From Lautropia sp. SCN 69-89 (GTDB lineage: Bacteria > Pseudomonadota > Gammaproteobacteria > Burkholderiales > Burkholderiaceae_E), in assembly GCA_001724855.1 (NCBI GenBank), contig MEED01000023.1, positions 33,721 through 97,720 on the forward strand: a stretch of DNA of 64,000 bases, read 5' to 3'. Under the pieces are notes generated by a model, which was not told the DNA's origin, ran no database searches, and saw nothing but the letters and a program-made list of their open reading frames with translations. A program made the position numbers and the translations under genes. Positions 26,800-34,142 of this stretch are shown one piece after another. Position 1 is the stretch's first letter. The number at the start of each line of letters is the position of its first letter.

Positions 26800-27960
26800 C
26801 TACCGTTGGGCCCGCTGGCCGATCCCGAAACGCGCAAGCGCTCCGAGATCCGGCAGCGGTCCAATGCCGGGGGCGGCGCTCAGTTCCACGGCACCGTCGC
26901 GGACGGGCAGCAAGCCGTCGCAGGTCAACTCGCGTAGCGGATTCGGATTCGCGTCGATTTCGAGAAGACCGTCGCCGCCCGCCGCCGCCAGCAGATGCGC
27001 GGACATCCTCAGGCCGATGCCGGCGCCGAGGAAATGCGGACAGTAGCGAATCCCCGCCTCCATCGCGGAACGCGCCACACTGAGACAGCCGCTGACGCCG
27101 CCCCACTTCGCGACATCCGGTTGCAGCACGCCCAGCGCCCGGGCAGAAATTGCCGCGTCGAAGCTTGCGCGTCCAACGAGATTCTCGCCAGCCGCCAAGG
27201 CGGTACCAGCATGCGCGGCGAGCTGGCGCCACGCTTCGACGGGCGCATCCGCGCGCAGTGGCTCCTCGATCCAGTGCACGCCGAATTCCGCCATCTCCGG
27301 GCATCGCTGCATCGCCATGTCGGGGTCCCACGCCTGGTTTGCATCGACCATCAGCGTCGCCTCGGGGCCAAGCGCGTCACGCAGGGCGCGCAGCCGACGC
27401 AAGTCGTCGACATGATCGAATCCGACCTTCAGCTTGAATGCCACATGACCACGCTCGCGTGCAGCCAGCGCAGTTGCCACCGAGCCGTCGGGACCGAGAC
27501 CGCTTGCGTAGACGCGGATTGCGCCGTGCTCGCCGCCGAGCAATCGCCAAAGCGGCAGCCCCAACCGGCGGGCCGCGAGGTCCCACAGGGCCTGGTCGAT
27601 GCCCGCCAGTGTCTGTGCGATTGGACCGAACTCACCACTCTGGATGGCGAGCACCTCGAGCTTCCGCTCGAGCGATCCGGCCAGTGCCGACGGGGATTCC
27701 AGCACGGCGCCCTTCAGCATCGGGGCGACAACGGTCCGGACCAGCGCCGCGCGATGGTCTGCGCCGACGGCGGGGAAGTTGCACCAGATCTCGCCCCAGC
27801 CTTCCCCACCGTCGCGGTCGCGCACGCGCACCAGCACCGCCGGACGGTCGTGCATCACCCCGAACGAGGTACGCACCGGCACCTCACAAGGCGCGCGAAA
27901 GACGAACGCATCGACGCCCTCGAGCGTCGCCGCGTTCCAGTCCGTGCCCGAGCCGATCAT
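26800..27960 (-). CDS. Enolase-superfamily enzyme (mandelate racemase / muconate lactonizing type)
   Basis: 386 residues. The N-terminal capping domain opens APCEVPVRTSFGVMHDRPAV. The barrel carries the K-x-K pair in AFKLKVGF, the metal ligands D in LMVDANQAWD, E in HWIEEPLRAD and E in ALAAGENLVG, and a candidate second base in VLQPDVAKWGG. These mark an active acid-sugar dehydratase, racemase or cycloisomerase; the exact reaction cannot be read from motifs. It starts 11 bases after the second gntR and precedes the first gntR and TctCAB. Enzyme and importer probably share a substrate. Known sulfolactate pathways have no such enzyme. Confidence 0.88.
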   Translation of the reverse strand: MIGSGTDWNAATLEGVDAFVFRAPCEVPVRTSFGVMHDRPAVLVRVRDRDGGEGWGEIWCNFPAVGADHRAALVRTVVAPMLKGAVLESPSALAGSLERKLEVLAIQSGEFGPIAQTLAGIDQALWDLAARRLGLPLWRLLGGEHGAIRVYASGLGPDGSVATALAARERGHVAFKLKVGFDHVDDLRRLRALRDALGPEATLMVDANQAWDPDMAMQRCPEMAEFGVHWIEEPLRADAPVEAWRQLAAHAGTALAAGENLVGRASFDAAISARALGVLQPDVAKWGGVSGCLSVARSAMEAGIRYCPHFLGAGIGLRMSAHLLAAAGGDGLLEIDANPNPLRELTCDGLLPVRDGAVELSAAPGIGPLPDLGALARFGIGQRAQR

Positions 27961-27971
27961 CGACGATCCCC

Positions 27972-28715
27972 TCAATACCCCGGCTCGCGCTGGTACTCGT
28001 GCCGCGCCGTGTTCACGTACGAGCGCCTGAACTCCACCGGGCGATCGCCCGGCGTGAATGCCACGCGGCGAATCAGCAGCAGCGGGCTGCCCTCGGGCAC
28101 GCCCAGCAGCAGCGCGACGTCGGCGGGCGCGCCCACCGAACGAACGGTCTCGGCGGTGCGCACCACCGACAGTCCGAAGCCGTGCTGGTACAGGTGATAG
28201 ATGGTGTTGGTGCGTTCGCGCAGCCGTTCGGCCGTGAGACCCGCGAACAGCTCGGCCGGCACCGCGATGTCGTCGACGATCACCGGTTCGCCACCCAGCC
28301 GCAGCGCGTTGCGGTAGGCGAAGACCGGCGCGCGCGGCGCCAGTTGCAGCCGCTCGGCGGTCTCGTCGTCGGCGCGCGCCTTGCGAAAGCCCAGCAGCTC
28401 GACCTGCGGGTATTCCTTCACCCCGTCGTGCCGGATGATGTTGAAGAACAGGAACAGCATCCGGTCGCGCGTGTGCGTGGCCACGAAAGTGCCGCGCCCC
28501 TGCTGGCGCAGCAGCACGTTCTCGGCGACCAGTTCGTCGATCGCCTTGCGCAAGGTGCCGATCGCGATGCCGAAGCGCTCGGCCAGCCGTGGCTCGGCCG
28601 GCACCGCCTCGCCGGGCTTCCATTCGCCGGCGGCGAGCGCCGCCAGCATCTTGCGCTTGACCTCCTTGTAGATCGGCCCGCCCGAGGGCGCGGTGATGGC
28701 GTCGTGTCTGTCCAT
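27972..28715 (-). CDS. GntR/HutC-family transcriptional regulator with UTRA domain (2), candidate regulator of suyAB
   Basis: 247 residues from the ATG at 28715 (MDRHDAITAPSGGPIYKEVK); the open frame upstream has no family similarity. The DNA-binding domain holds AEPRLAERFGIAIGTLRKAI and LLRQQGRGTFVATHTRDRML. The UTRA domain ends VEFRRSYVNTARHEY. It is divergent from suyA across a 152-base gap that contains a near-perfect 16-bp palindrome (28802-28817), the natural candidate operator. Its composition matches the suy genes, whereas the enolase/gntR/tct genes downstream are less G+C-rich, so this is the likelier native regulator of sulfolactate use. Confidence 0.88.
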   Translation of the reverse strand: MDRHDAITAPSGGPIYKEVKRKMLAALAAGEWKPGEAVPAEPRLAERFGIAIGTLRKAIDELVAENVLLRQQGRGTFVATHTRDRMLFLFFNIIRHDGVKEYPQVELLGFRKARADDETAERLQLAPRAPVFAYRNALRLGGEPVIVDDIAVPAELFAGLTAERLRERTNTIYHLYQHGFGLSVVRTAETVRSVGAPADVALLLGVPEGSPLLLIRRVAFTPGDRPVEFRRSYVNTARHEYQREPGY

Positions 28716-28801
28716 GCGTGGGTCCGCCGCGGCACGCCCGGAGCGGGCGATGCGTGTCCCGCCATTCTGACAGCAAATTCCGGAAGCGTGTAACTGAGTT
28801 G

Positions 28802-28817
28802 AGTCATCTAGTTGACT
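28802..28817. promoter_or_regulatory. 16-bp near-perfect palindrome, candidate GntR operator
   Basis: AGTCATCTAGTTGACT reads the same on both strands except at one symmetric pair. It combines AGTCA and TGACT half-sites around CTAG. It lies between the divergent gntR (start 28715) and suyA (start 28868), in a notably A+T-rich pocket, 51 bases before suyA. A further GAGTTGAG overlaps the left edge. Confidence 0.5.
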
Positions 28818-28867
28818 TGCCGGAGCCGCTCGTCTACGATCGGCCGACCCATCCCAAGGAGCGCTCA

Positions 28868-29149
28868 ATGATTCACGTCGTACTGCACGACGCCAGGGAC
28901 ACCGTCGCGGTGGCCGTCGTCGAAGGCATCAAGGCCGGCACGCAACTCAACGCCTGGATCATGGACGACGACAGGACGATCACGGTCCAGGCCGCCCAGG
29001 ACATCCCGATCGGCCACAAGGTCGCGCTGAAGGACATGGCGGTCGGCGACACTGTCTACAAGTACGGCATCGACATCGGCAAGGTGGTGGCGCCGATCAA
29101 GGCCGGCGAGCACGCCCACGTGCACAACATCAAGACCAAGCGCTGGTAA
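28868..29149 (+). CDS. suyA: (2R)-sulfolactate sulfo-lyase, small subunit (SAF/UxaA N-terminal domain)
   Basis: A 93-residue SAF-domain protein with AAGGAG upstream of its ATG. It has [40 protein letters not shown] and [20 protein letters not shown], and ends KTKRW. Two-protein (small plus large) members of the UxaA family include sulfolactate sulfo-lyase SuyAB, which splits (R)-sulfolactate into pyruvate and sulfite. SuyB follows after 40 bases, and two dehydrogenases plus an anion exporter complete the known sulfolactate gene set. A sugar-acid dehydratase small subunit is the alternative if that context misleads. Confidence 0.75.
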   Translation: MIHVVLHDARDTVAVAVVEGIKAGTQLNAWIMDDDRTITVQAAQDIPIGHKVALKDMAVGDTVYKYGIDIGKVVAPIKAGEHAHVHNIKTKRW

Positions 29150-29189
29150 GCAGCCGCCGCGTCGCCACCCAACCGAAAGAGAGCGTCAA

Positions 29190-30365
29190 ATGCCAGTGAT
29201 CGACAAGAACACCACCTTCTGGGGCTATCGCCGCGAGAATGGTCGCGTCGGCGTGCGCAACCACGTCATCATCCTGCCGCTGGACGACCTGTCCAATGCC
29301 GCCGCCGAGGCGGTCGCCGCGGCGATCAAGGGAACGATGGCGATCCCGCACCCCTACGGCCGCCTGCAGTTCGGCCCCGACCTCGACCTGCACTTCCGCA
29401 CGCTGATCGGCACCGGCTCGAACCCGAACGTCGCCGCGGTGGTGGTGATCGGCATCGAGGACGGCTGGACGAAGAAGGTCGTCGACGGCATCGCGAAGAC
29501 CGGCAAGCCGGTGGTCGGCTTCGGCATCGAGGGCCACGGCGACCACGAGACGATCAAGCGCGCGTCGATGGCCGCGAAGCAGTTCGTCCAGCACGCGACC
29601 GCGCTGCACCGCGTCGAGTGCCCGATCAGCGACCTGTGGGTGTCGACCAAGTGCGGCGAATCCGACACGACCTCGGGCTGCGGCTCGAACCCGACCGTGG
29701 GCAACGCGTTCGACAAGCTGCACCCGCTGGGCACGACGCTGTGCTTCGGCGAGACGTCCGAGATCACCGGCGGCGAGGACATCGTCGCGGCGCGCTGCGC
29801 CAACGACCAGGTGCGCGAGCGATTCATGTTCATGTTCAACCGTTACCAGGACATGATCAATCGCTGGCGCACGACCGACCTGTCCGAGTCGCAGCCAACC
29901 AAGGGCAACATCGCCGGCGGCCTGACGACGATCGAGGAGAAAGCGCTCGGCAACATCCAGAAGATCGGCAAGAAGTGCACCGTCGACGGCGTGATCGACA
30001 AGGCCGAGGAGCCGACGCATCCGGGCCTGTGGTTCATGGACTCGTCGTCGGCGGCCGCCGAGATGGTGACGCTGTGCGCGGCCTCGGGCTACGTGGTGCA
30101 CTTCTTCCCGACCGGCCAGGGAAACGTGATCGGCAACCCGATCCTGCCGGTGATCAAGCTGTGCGCGAACCCGCGCACCGTGAGGCTGATGAGCGAACAC
30201 GTCGACGTCGATTGCTCGGGCCTGCTGCAGCGCGAGACGACGCTCGACCAGACCGGCGACAAGCTGCTCGAGGCAATGCTCGCGACGGCCAACGGTCGCT
30301 GGACGGCGGCCGAGGTGCTCGGTCATCGCGAGTTCGTGCTCACGCGCATCCACGAGTCGGCGTGA
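29190..30365 (+). CDS. suyB: (2R)-sulfolactate sulfo-lyase, large subunit (UxaA C-terminal family)
   Basis: 391 residues, the usual SuyB length. It opens [20 protein letters not shown], with conserved blocks [53 protein letters not shown] and [14 protein letters not shown]. The cysteines in CGESD and in the C-terminal segments are candidate iron ligands, as in altronate and galactarate dehydratases. Together with SuyA it would remove sulfite from (R)-sulfolactate in the cytoplasm. A compact hairpin follows the gene before slcC. The match to SuyB is from remembered family sequence, not a search. Confidence 0.78.
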   Translation: MPVIDKNTTFWGYRRENGRVGVRNHVIILPLDDLSNAAAEAVAAAIKGTMAIPHPYGRLQFGPDLDLHFRTLIGTGSNPNVAAVVVIGIEDGWTKKVVDGIAKTGKPVVGFGIEGHGDHETIKRASMAAKQFVQHATALHRVECPISDLWVSTKCGESDTTSGCGSNPTVGNAFDKLHPLGTTLCFGETSEITGGEDIVAARCANDQVRERFMFMFNRYQDMINRWRTTDLSESQPTKGNIAGGLTTIEEKALGNIQKIGKKCTVDGVIDKAEEPTHPGLWFMDSSSAAAEMVTLCAASGYVVHFFPTGQGNVIGNPILPVIKLCANPRTVRLMSEHVDVDCSGLLQRETTLDQTGDKLLEAMLATANGRWTAAEVLGHREFVLTRIHESA

Positions 30366-30384
30366 TCGCGGCTTTCGTGGGCGC

Positions 30385-30402
30385 AGCCCGGCACGCCGGG
30401 CT
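30385..30402 (+). other. Intercistronic hairpin between suyB and slcC
   Basis: AGCCCGGC (30385-30392) and GCCGGGCT (30395-30402) form a perfect 8-bp inverted repeat around AC (an effective four-base loop). There is no T-run. It could stabilise the suyAB part of the message or weaken read-through into the dehydrogenase genes. Confidence 0.5.
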
Positions 30403-30432
30403 CGCGCGGCGCCTCCGGACCGGGGCACGGCC

Positions 30433-31371
30433 ATGACGCGCGTGGTGATCAGCGAGTTCATGGACCTGCCGGCGGTCGAGTCGCTGCGCGGCGCGTTCGA
30501 GGTCGACTACGCGCCGGATCTGGTCGACGACCGCGCAGGGTTGCTCGCGCGCGTCGCGGCCGCCGACGCGCTGATCGTGCGCAACCGGAGCCGCGTCGAC
30601 CGCGAACTGCTGGCCGCGGCGCCGCGGCTGCGCGCGGTCGGCCGGCTCGGCGTCGGGCTGGACAACATCGATACCGCCGCCTGCAAGGCGGCCGGCATCG
30701 CCGTGTTCCCGGCCACCGGCGCCAACAGCCTGCCTGTCGCCGAGTACGTGGTCGCCACGGCGATGGTGCTGCTGCGCGGCGCATACCTGTCGAGCGCAGA
30801 GGTCGCGGCAGGCCAATGGCCTCGCGCGCGAATCTCCCAGGGCCGCGAGACCGCGGGCAAGACGCTGGGGCTGGTCGGCTTCGGCGGCATCGGCCAGATG
30901 ACCGCGAGGCTCGCGCACGGGCTCGGAATGCGCGTGCTCGCCCACGACCCGGCGCTGGCGCCCGACGCGTCGGCCTGGTCCGACAGCGGCGTCGGCCGAC
31001 GCGAACTCGACGCGCTGCTCGCCGAGGCCGACGTGGTCAGCCTGCACGTGCCGCTCGTCGACTCGACCCGCAACCTGATCGACGCCACGCGTCTCGCGCG
31101 GATGAAGCCCGATGCCGTCCTGATCAACACCGCGCGCGGCGGCGTCGTCGACGAAGCGGCGCTGGCAGCCGCACTTCGGGCCGGGCGCCTCGGCGGCGCG
31201 GCGCTCGACGTCTTCGACGACGAGCCGCTTCGAGCCGGCTCGCCGCTGGCCGGCGCGCCGAACCTGATCCTCACGCCGCACATCGGCGGCGTCACGCGCG
31301 AATCGAACGAGCGGGTCAGCTCGCTGATCGCCGGGCGCATCCGCGACTTCTTCCGGAGCCCGGGATCCTGA
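30433..31371 (+). CDS. slcC: D-2-hydroxyacid dehydrogenase, probable (S)-sulfolactate dehydrogenase
   Basis: 312 residues of the D-isomer-specific 2-hydroxyacid dehydrogenase family. The start MTRVVISEFMDLPAVESLRG resembles characterised SlcC. The NAD loop is LGLVGFGGIGQM, the substrate arginine lies in NTARGGVVDE, and the catalytic histidine is in LILTPHIGG. SlcC oxidises (S)-sulfolactate to 3-sulfopyruvate with NAD+. With ComC it converts the S enantiomer into the R form needed by SuyAB. Its place directly after suyAB and before comC supports this reading; a generic hydroxyacid dehydrogenase role is the alternative. Confidence 0.75.
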   Translation: MTRVVISEFMDLPAVESLRGAFEVDYAPDLVDDRAGLLARVAAADALIVRNRSRVDRELLAAAPRLRAVGRLGVGLDNIDTAACKAAGIAVFPATGANSLPVAEYVVATAMVLLRGAYLSSAEVAAGQWPRARISQGRETAGKTLGLVGFGGIGQMTARLAHGLGMRVLAHDPALAPDASAWSDSGVGRRELDALLAEADVVSLHVPLVDSTRNLIDATRLARMKPDAVLINTARGGVVDEAALAAALRAGRLGGAALDVFDDEPLRAGSPLAGAPNLILTPHIGGVTRESNERVSSLIAGRIRDFFRSPGS

Positions 31372-31429
31372 ACGGCCTGGCACGCGCCGGCGCGCCATCA
31401 CATACTGCAGGTTTGCCCGCGGAGCACGC

Positions 31430-32431
31430 ATGCCCCGACTATCCGTCCAGCGACTGAACGAACTCGCCGCCGGCGCCCTCGAGCGTGCCGGTGCCACGGC
31501 CGAAACAGCGCGCATCACGGCCGCCGCACTGGTGGCTGCCGAGGCGCAGGGCCTCGGTTCGCACGGCCTGGCCCGCGTCGCGCAGTACGCCGCGCACCTG
31601 CGCCACGGCCGCGTCGATGGCGACGCGCGGGCACGGATCGTGCGCGATCGCGCTGCCGCCTGCCTGGTCGACGCCGGCGAAGGGCTCGCGTTTCCCGCCT
31701 GCGCGCTCGCGGTGAGCGAAGCGATCGCGCGCGCCCGCGCAGCAGGCGCCGCTTTCGCCGGCGTCACGCGAAGCCACCACTTCGGCGCAGCGGCCTGGCA
31801 CCTGCAGCCGGTCGCCGAAGCGGGCATGGTGGGCCTCGCGTTCGGCAACTCGCCCGCGGCGATGCCCGCCTGGGGCGGGCGGCGCGCGATCTTCGGCACC
31901 AATCCGATCGCGGCGGTCTTCCCGCGCCGCGGCGCGCCGCCGCTCGTGATCGACCTGTCGCTGTCCGAGGTCGCGCGCGGCAAGCTGATGGTCGCCGCGC
32001 GCGAGGGCAAGCCGATCCCTGCCGGCTGGGCGCTCGACAAGGCAGGCCACCCCACCACCGACCCGAAAGCGGGCCTCGAGGGAATGATGCTGCCCGCCGG
32101 CGGCGTCAAGGGCGCGATGCTCGCGCTGATGGTCGAACTCGTCTGCTGCGCGCTCACCGGCGCCGCGTTCGGCTTCGAAGCCGATTCGTTCTTCACCGAC
32201 GCAGGCAACCGGCCGCGGATCGGCCAGGCCTTCATCGTGATCGATCCGGACGCACTGGCCGGCAACGACGGGTTCCACGAGCGCATCGAGACGCTGGTGG
32301 CGACGATGCTGCTCGACCCGCAAGTGCGGCTGCCCGGGCAGCGGCGCGTCGAGCTCGCGCGGCGCGCCGAGGCCGAAGGCATCGAGGTGCCGGCGCAGTT
32401 GCTCGCGCAACTCGAGTCGCTGGCCGGCTGA
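31430..32431 (+). CDS. comC: Malate/L-lactate dehydrogenase family, probable (R)-sulfolactate dehydrogenase
   Basis: 333 residues of the Ldh2/MDH2 NAD(P)H-dependent family. It has AEAQGLGSHGLARVAQYAAH, the catalytic histidine segment VTRSHHFGAAAWHL, IFGTNPIAAVFPR and the ending block MLPAGGVKGAMLALMVELVC. ComC reduces sulfopyruvate to (R)-sulfolactate, so SlcC plus ComC act as a two-enzyme racemase (described for sulfolactate degraders). A GGAG site precedes the ATG at 31430. It sits 58 bases after slcC in the same direction. Confidence 0.75.
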   Translation: MPRLSVQRLNELAAGALERAGATAETARITAAALVAAEAQGLGSHGLARVAQYAAHLRHGRVDGDARARIVRDRAAACLVDAGEGLAFPACALAVSEAIARARAAGAAFAGVTRSHHFGAAAWHLQPVAEAGMVGLAFGNSPAAMPAWGGRRAIFGTNPIAAVFPRRGAPPLVIDLSLSEVARGKLMVAAREGKPIPAGWALDKAGHPTTDPKAGLEGMMLPAGGVKGAMLALMVELVCCALTGAAFGFEADSFFTDAGNRPRIGQAFIVIDPDALAGNDGFHERIETLVATMLLDPQVRLPGQRRVELARRAEAEGIEVPAQLLAQLESLAG

Positions 32432-32448
32432 TCGGCCTGGCCCCGTCG

Positions 32449-33408
32449 ATGAGAATCTTCGACGCCGAGGCCACGCGGGACGCGCTGCCGTTCGAGCGGC
32501 TCGTCGAAGCGCTGCGCGCGATGTTCGCTGGCGGCTGCCAGGTGCCGCCGCGCCACGTGCACGAGATCGTCGCGCCCGGCGGCAGCGCGCTCGTTTCGCT
32601 GATCATGCCCGCGTGGACCGCGCGTCACTACGGCGTCAAGACGGTCAACGTCGCGCCCGGCAACGCCGCGCGCGGCCTGCCGGGCCTGCATGCGGTCTAC
32701 CTGCTGTTCGACGCGGTCACCGGTGTGCCGCTGGCGCAGCTCGACGGCAACGTGATCACCTCGCGCCGAACGGCAGCGGCTTCGGCGCTCGCGGCATCCT
32801 GGCTCGCGCGCGACGACGCGCGGCACCTGCTGGTGGTCGGCGCAGGCGCGGTCGCGCGGCTGCTACCGGCGGCTTATCGCGCGGTGCGCCCGATCGAGCG
32901 CGTCACCGTCTGGGCACGGCGGGCCGAAGCCGCCCAGGCGCTGGCCGCCGAGTTGCGCGGGCAGGGCTTCGATGCCTGCGCCGCGCCCGACCTCGGCGCG
33001 GCGGTCGCGGCCGCCGACATCGTCAGCTGCGCCACCCTCGCCACCGAGCCGGTCGTGCACGGCCGCTGGCTGCGCGCCGGCAGCCATCTCGACCTGATCG
33101 GCAGTTTCACCCCGGCGATGCGCGAGGCCGACGACGACTGCTTCACGGGCGCCACGCTCTACGTCGACACGGACGAGGCGCTGCAGAAGAGCGGCGAACT
33201 GCTCGGCCCGTTGTCGCGCGGTGTGTTCGCACGCGCCGACGTCCGCGGCACGCTGGCCACGCTGTCGCGCGGCGAGGCAGCCGGCAGGCGCAGCCGCGAC
33301 GAGCGCACCGTATTCAAATCCGTAGGCACCGCGCTCGAGGACCTGGCTGCGGCGGCGCTGGTCTGGGAGACGGCGACCGGCACCGGCCCCGCGCCCAAAC
33401 CCGGATGA
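32449..33408 (+). CDS. Ornithine cyclodeaminase / mu-crystallin / alanine dehydrogenase family protein
   Basis: 319 residues with the OCD fold: GLPGLHAVYLLFDAVTGVPL, the nucleotide-site approach LDGNVITSRRTAAASALAA, and the NAD(P) glycine loop LLVVGAGAVARLL. The family includes ornithine cyclodeaminase, ketimine reductases and an archaeal alanine dehydrogenase. No proline or ornithine gene is near. Since the neighbours make and use sulfopyruvate, a role in cysteate-sulfopyruvate amination/deamination is possible, by inference only. It overlaps the exporter gene by four bases and lies 17 bases after comC, so it belongs to the same transcript. Confidence 0.8.
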   Translation: MRIFDAEATRDALPFERLVEALRAMFAGGCQVPPRHVHEIVAPGGSALVSLIMPAWTARHYGVKTVNVAPGNAARGLPGLHAVYLLFDAVTGVPLAQLDGNVITSRRTAAASALAASWLARDDARHLLVVGAGAVARLLPAAYRAVRPIERVTVWARRAEAAQALAAELRGQGFDACAAPDLGAAVAAADIVSCATLATEPVVHGRWLRAGSHLDLIGSFTPAMREADDDCFTGATLYVDTDEALQKSGELLGPLSRGVFARADVRGTLATLSRGEAAGRRSRDERTVFKSVGTALEDLAAAALVWETATGTGPAPKPG

Positions 33409-34142
33409 ACCTCCCCGTCGAGACGCTCGCGGCCGTCGGACTCGTCGTCGTCTTCGCCTACACGGTGGTCGGCCTCACCGGTTTCGGCGCATCGATGGTG
33501 GCGATGCCGATGCTGGTGCAACTGCTGCCGCTGCGGCTCGCGCTGCCGATGATGCTGGTCTACGACCTCGTCGGCGGCATCGCGATCGGCGTGCGCAACC
33601 GCAAGTCCGTCGATCGCGGCGAACTGCTGCGACTCGTGCCGTTCATGCTGACCGGGATCGTGCTCGGGGTGACGTTGCTGGTGAAGGCTCCCGAGCGCGC
33701 GTTGCTGCTGCTGCTCGGCCTGTTCGTGCTCGCGTTCGCCGGCTGGAGCCTGCTGGTTCGCCCGGGGCGCTCCCGGATCGCCCCCGCATGGGCCGCACCG
33801 CTCGGCACGGTGGGTGGCGTCTTCAGCGCGCTGTTCGGCACCGGCGGGCCGATCTACACGATCTACCTCGCGCGGCGCATCGAGGACAAGAGCCGGCTGC
33901 GCGCGACGATCTCGCTGCTGCTGTTCATGAGCGCGCTCGCGCGGCTCGCCTCGTTCGTCGCTGCCAGCCTGTTCTCGCCGCCCGGGTTGCCGCTGCTCAT
34001 CGCGACGATGCTGCCCTGCGCGCTCGCCGGCATGTACCTGGGCACGCACCTGCATCACCGGTTGCCCGCCCATCGCATCGTGCAAGCGGTATGGGTGATC
34101 CTGATCGTCGGCGGCGCGACACTGGTGCTGCGCAACGTCTGA
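33405..34142 (+). CDS. TauE/SafE-family anion exporter, probable sulfite exporter
   Basis: A 245-residue membrane protein with about seven to eight hydrophobic segments and the two TauE/SafE repeats: VVGLTGFGASMVAMPMLVQL near the start and GTVGGVFSALFGTGGPIYTI at the middle. The family exports sulfite, sulfoacetate and related anions; in sulfonate pathways it removes the sulfite released by the sulfo-lyase (called SuyZ or CuyZ there). The ATG at 33405 overlaps the previous stop (ATGA). The last 146 bases overlap the 3' end of the convergent TPP-enzyme frame. Confidence 0.85.
   Translation: MNLPVETLAAVGLVVVFAYTVVGLTGFGASMVAMPMLVQLLPLRLALPMMLVYDLVGGIAIGVRNRKSVDRGELLRLVPFMLTGIVLGVTLLVKAPERALLLLLGLFVLAFAGWSLLVRPGRSRIAPAWAAPLGTVGGVFSALFGTGGPIYTIYLARRIEDKSRLRATISLLLFMSALARLASFVAASLFSPPGLPLLIATMLPCALAGMYLGTHLHHRLPAHRIVQAVWVILIVGGATLVLRNV

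Noticed and set aside
28868..30365. UxaA-family pair as altronate or galactarate dehydratase
   Set aside because: No hexuronate genes are near; slcC, comC and a TauE/SafE exporter follow directly, and the small subunit ends KTKRW as remembered for SuyA. Kept only as an alternative.
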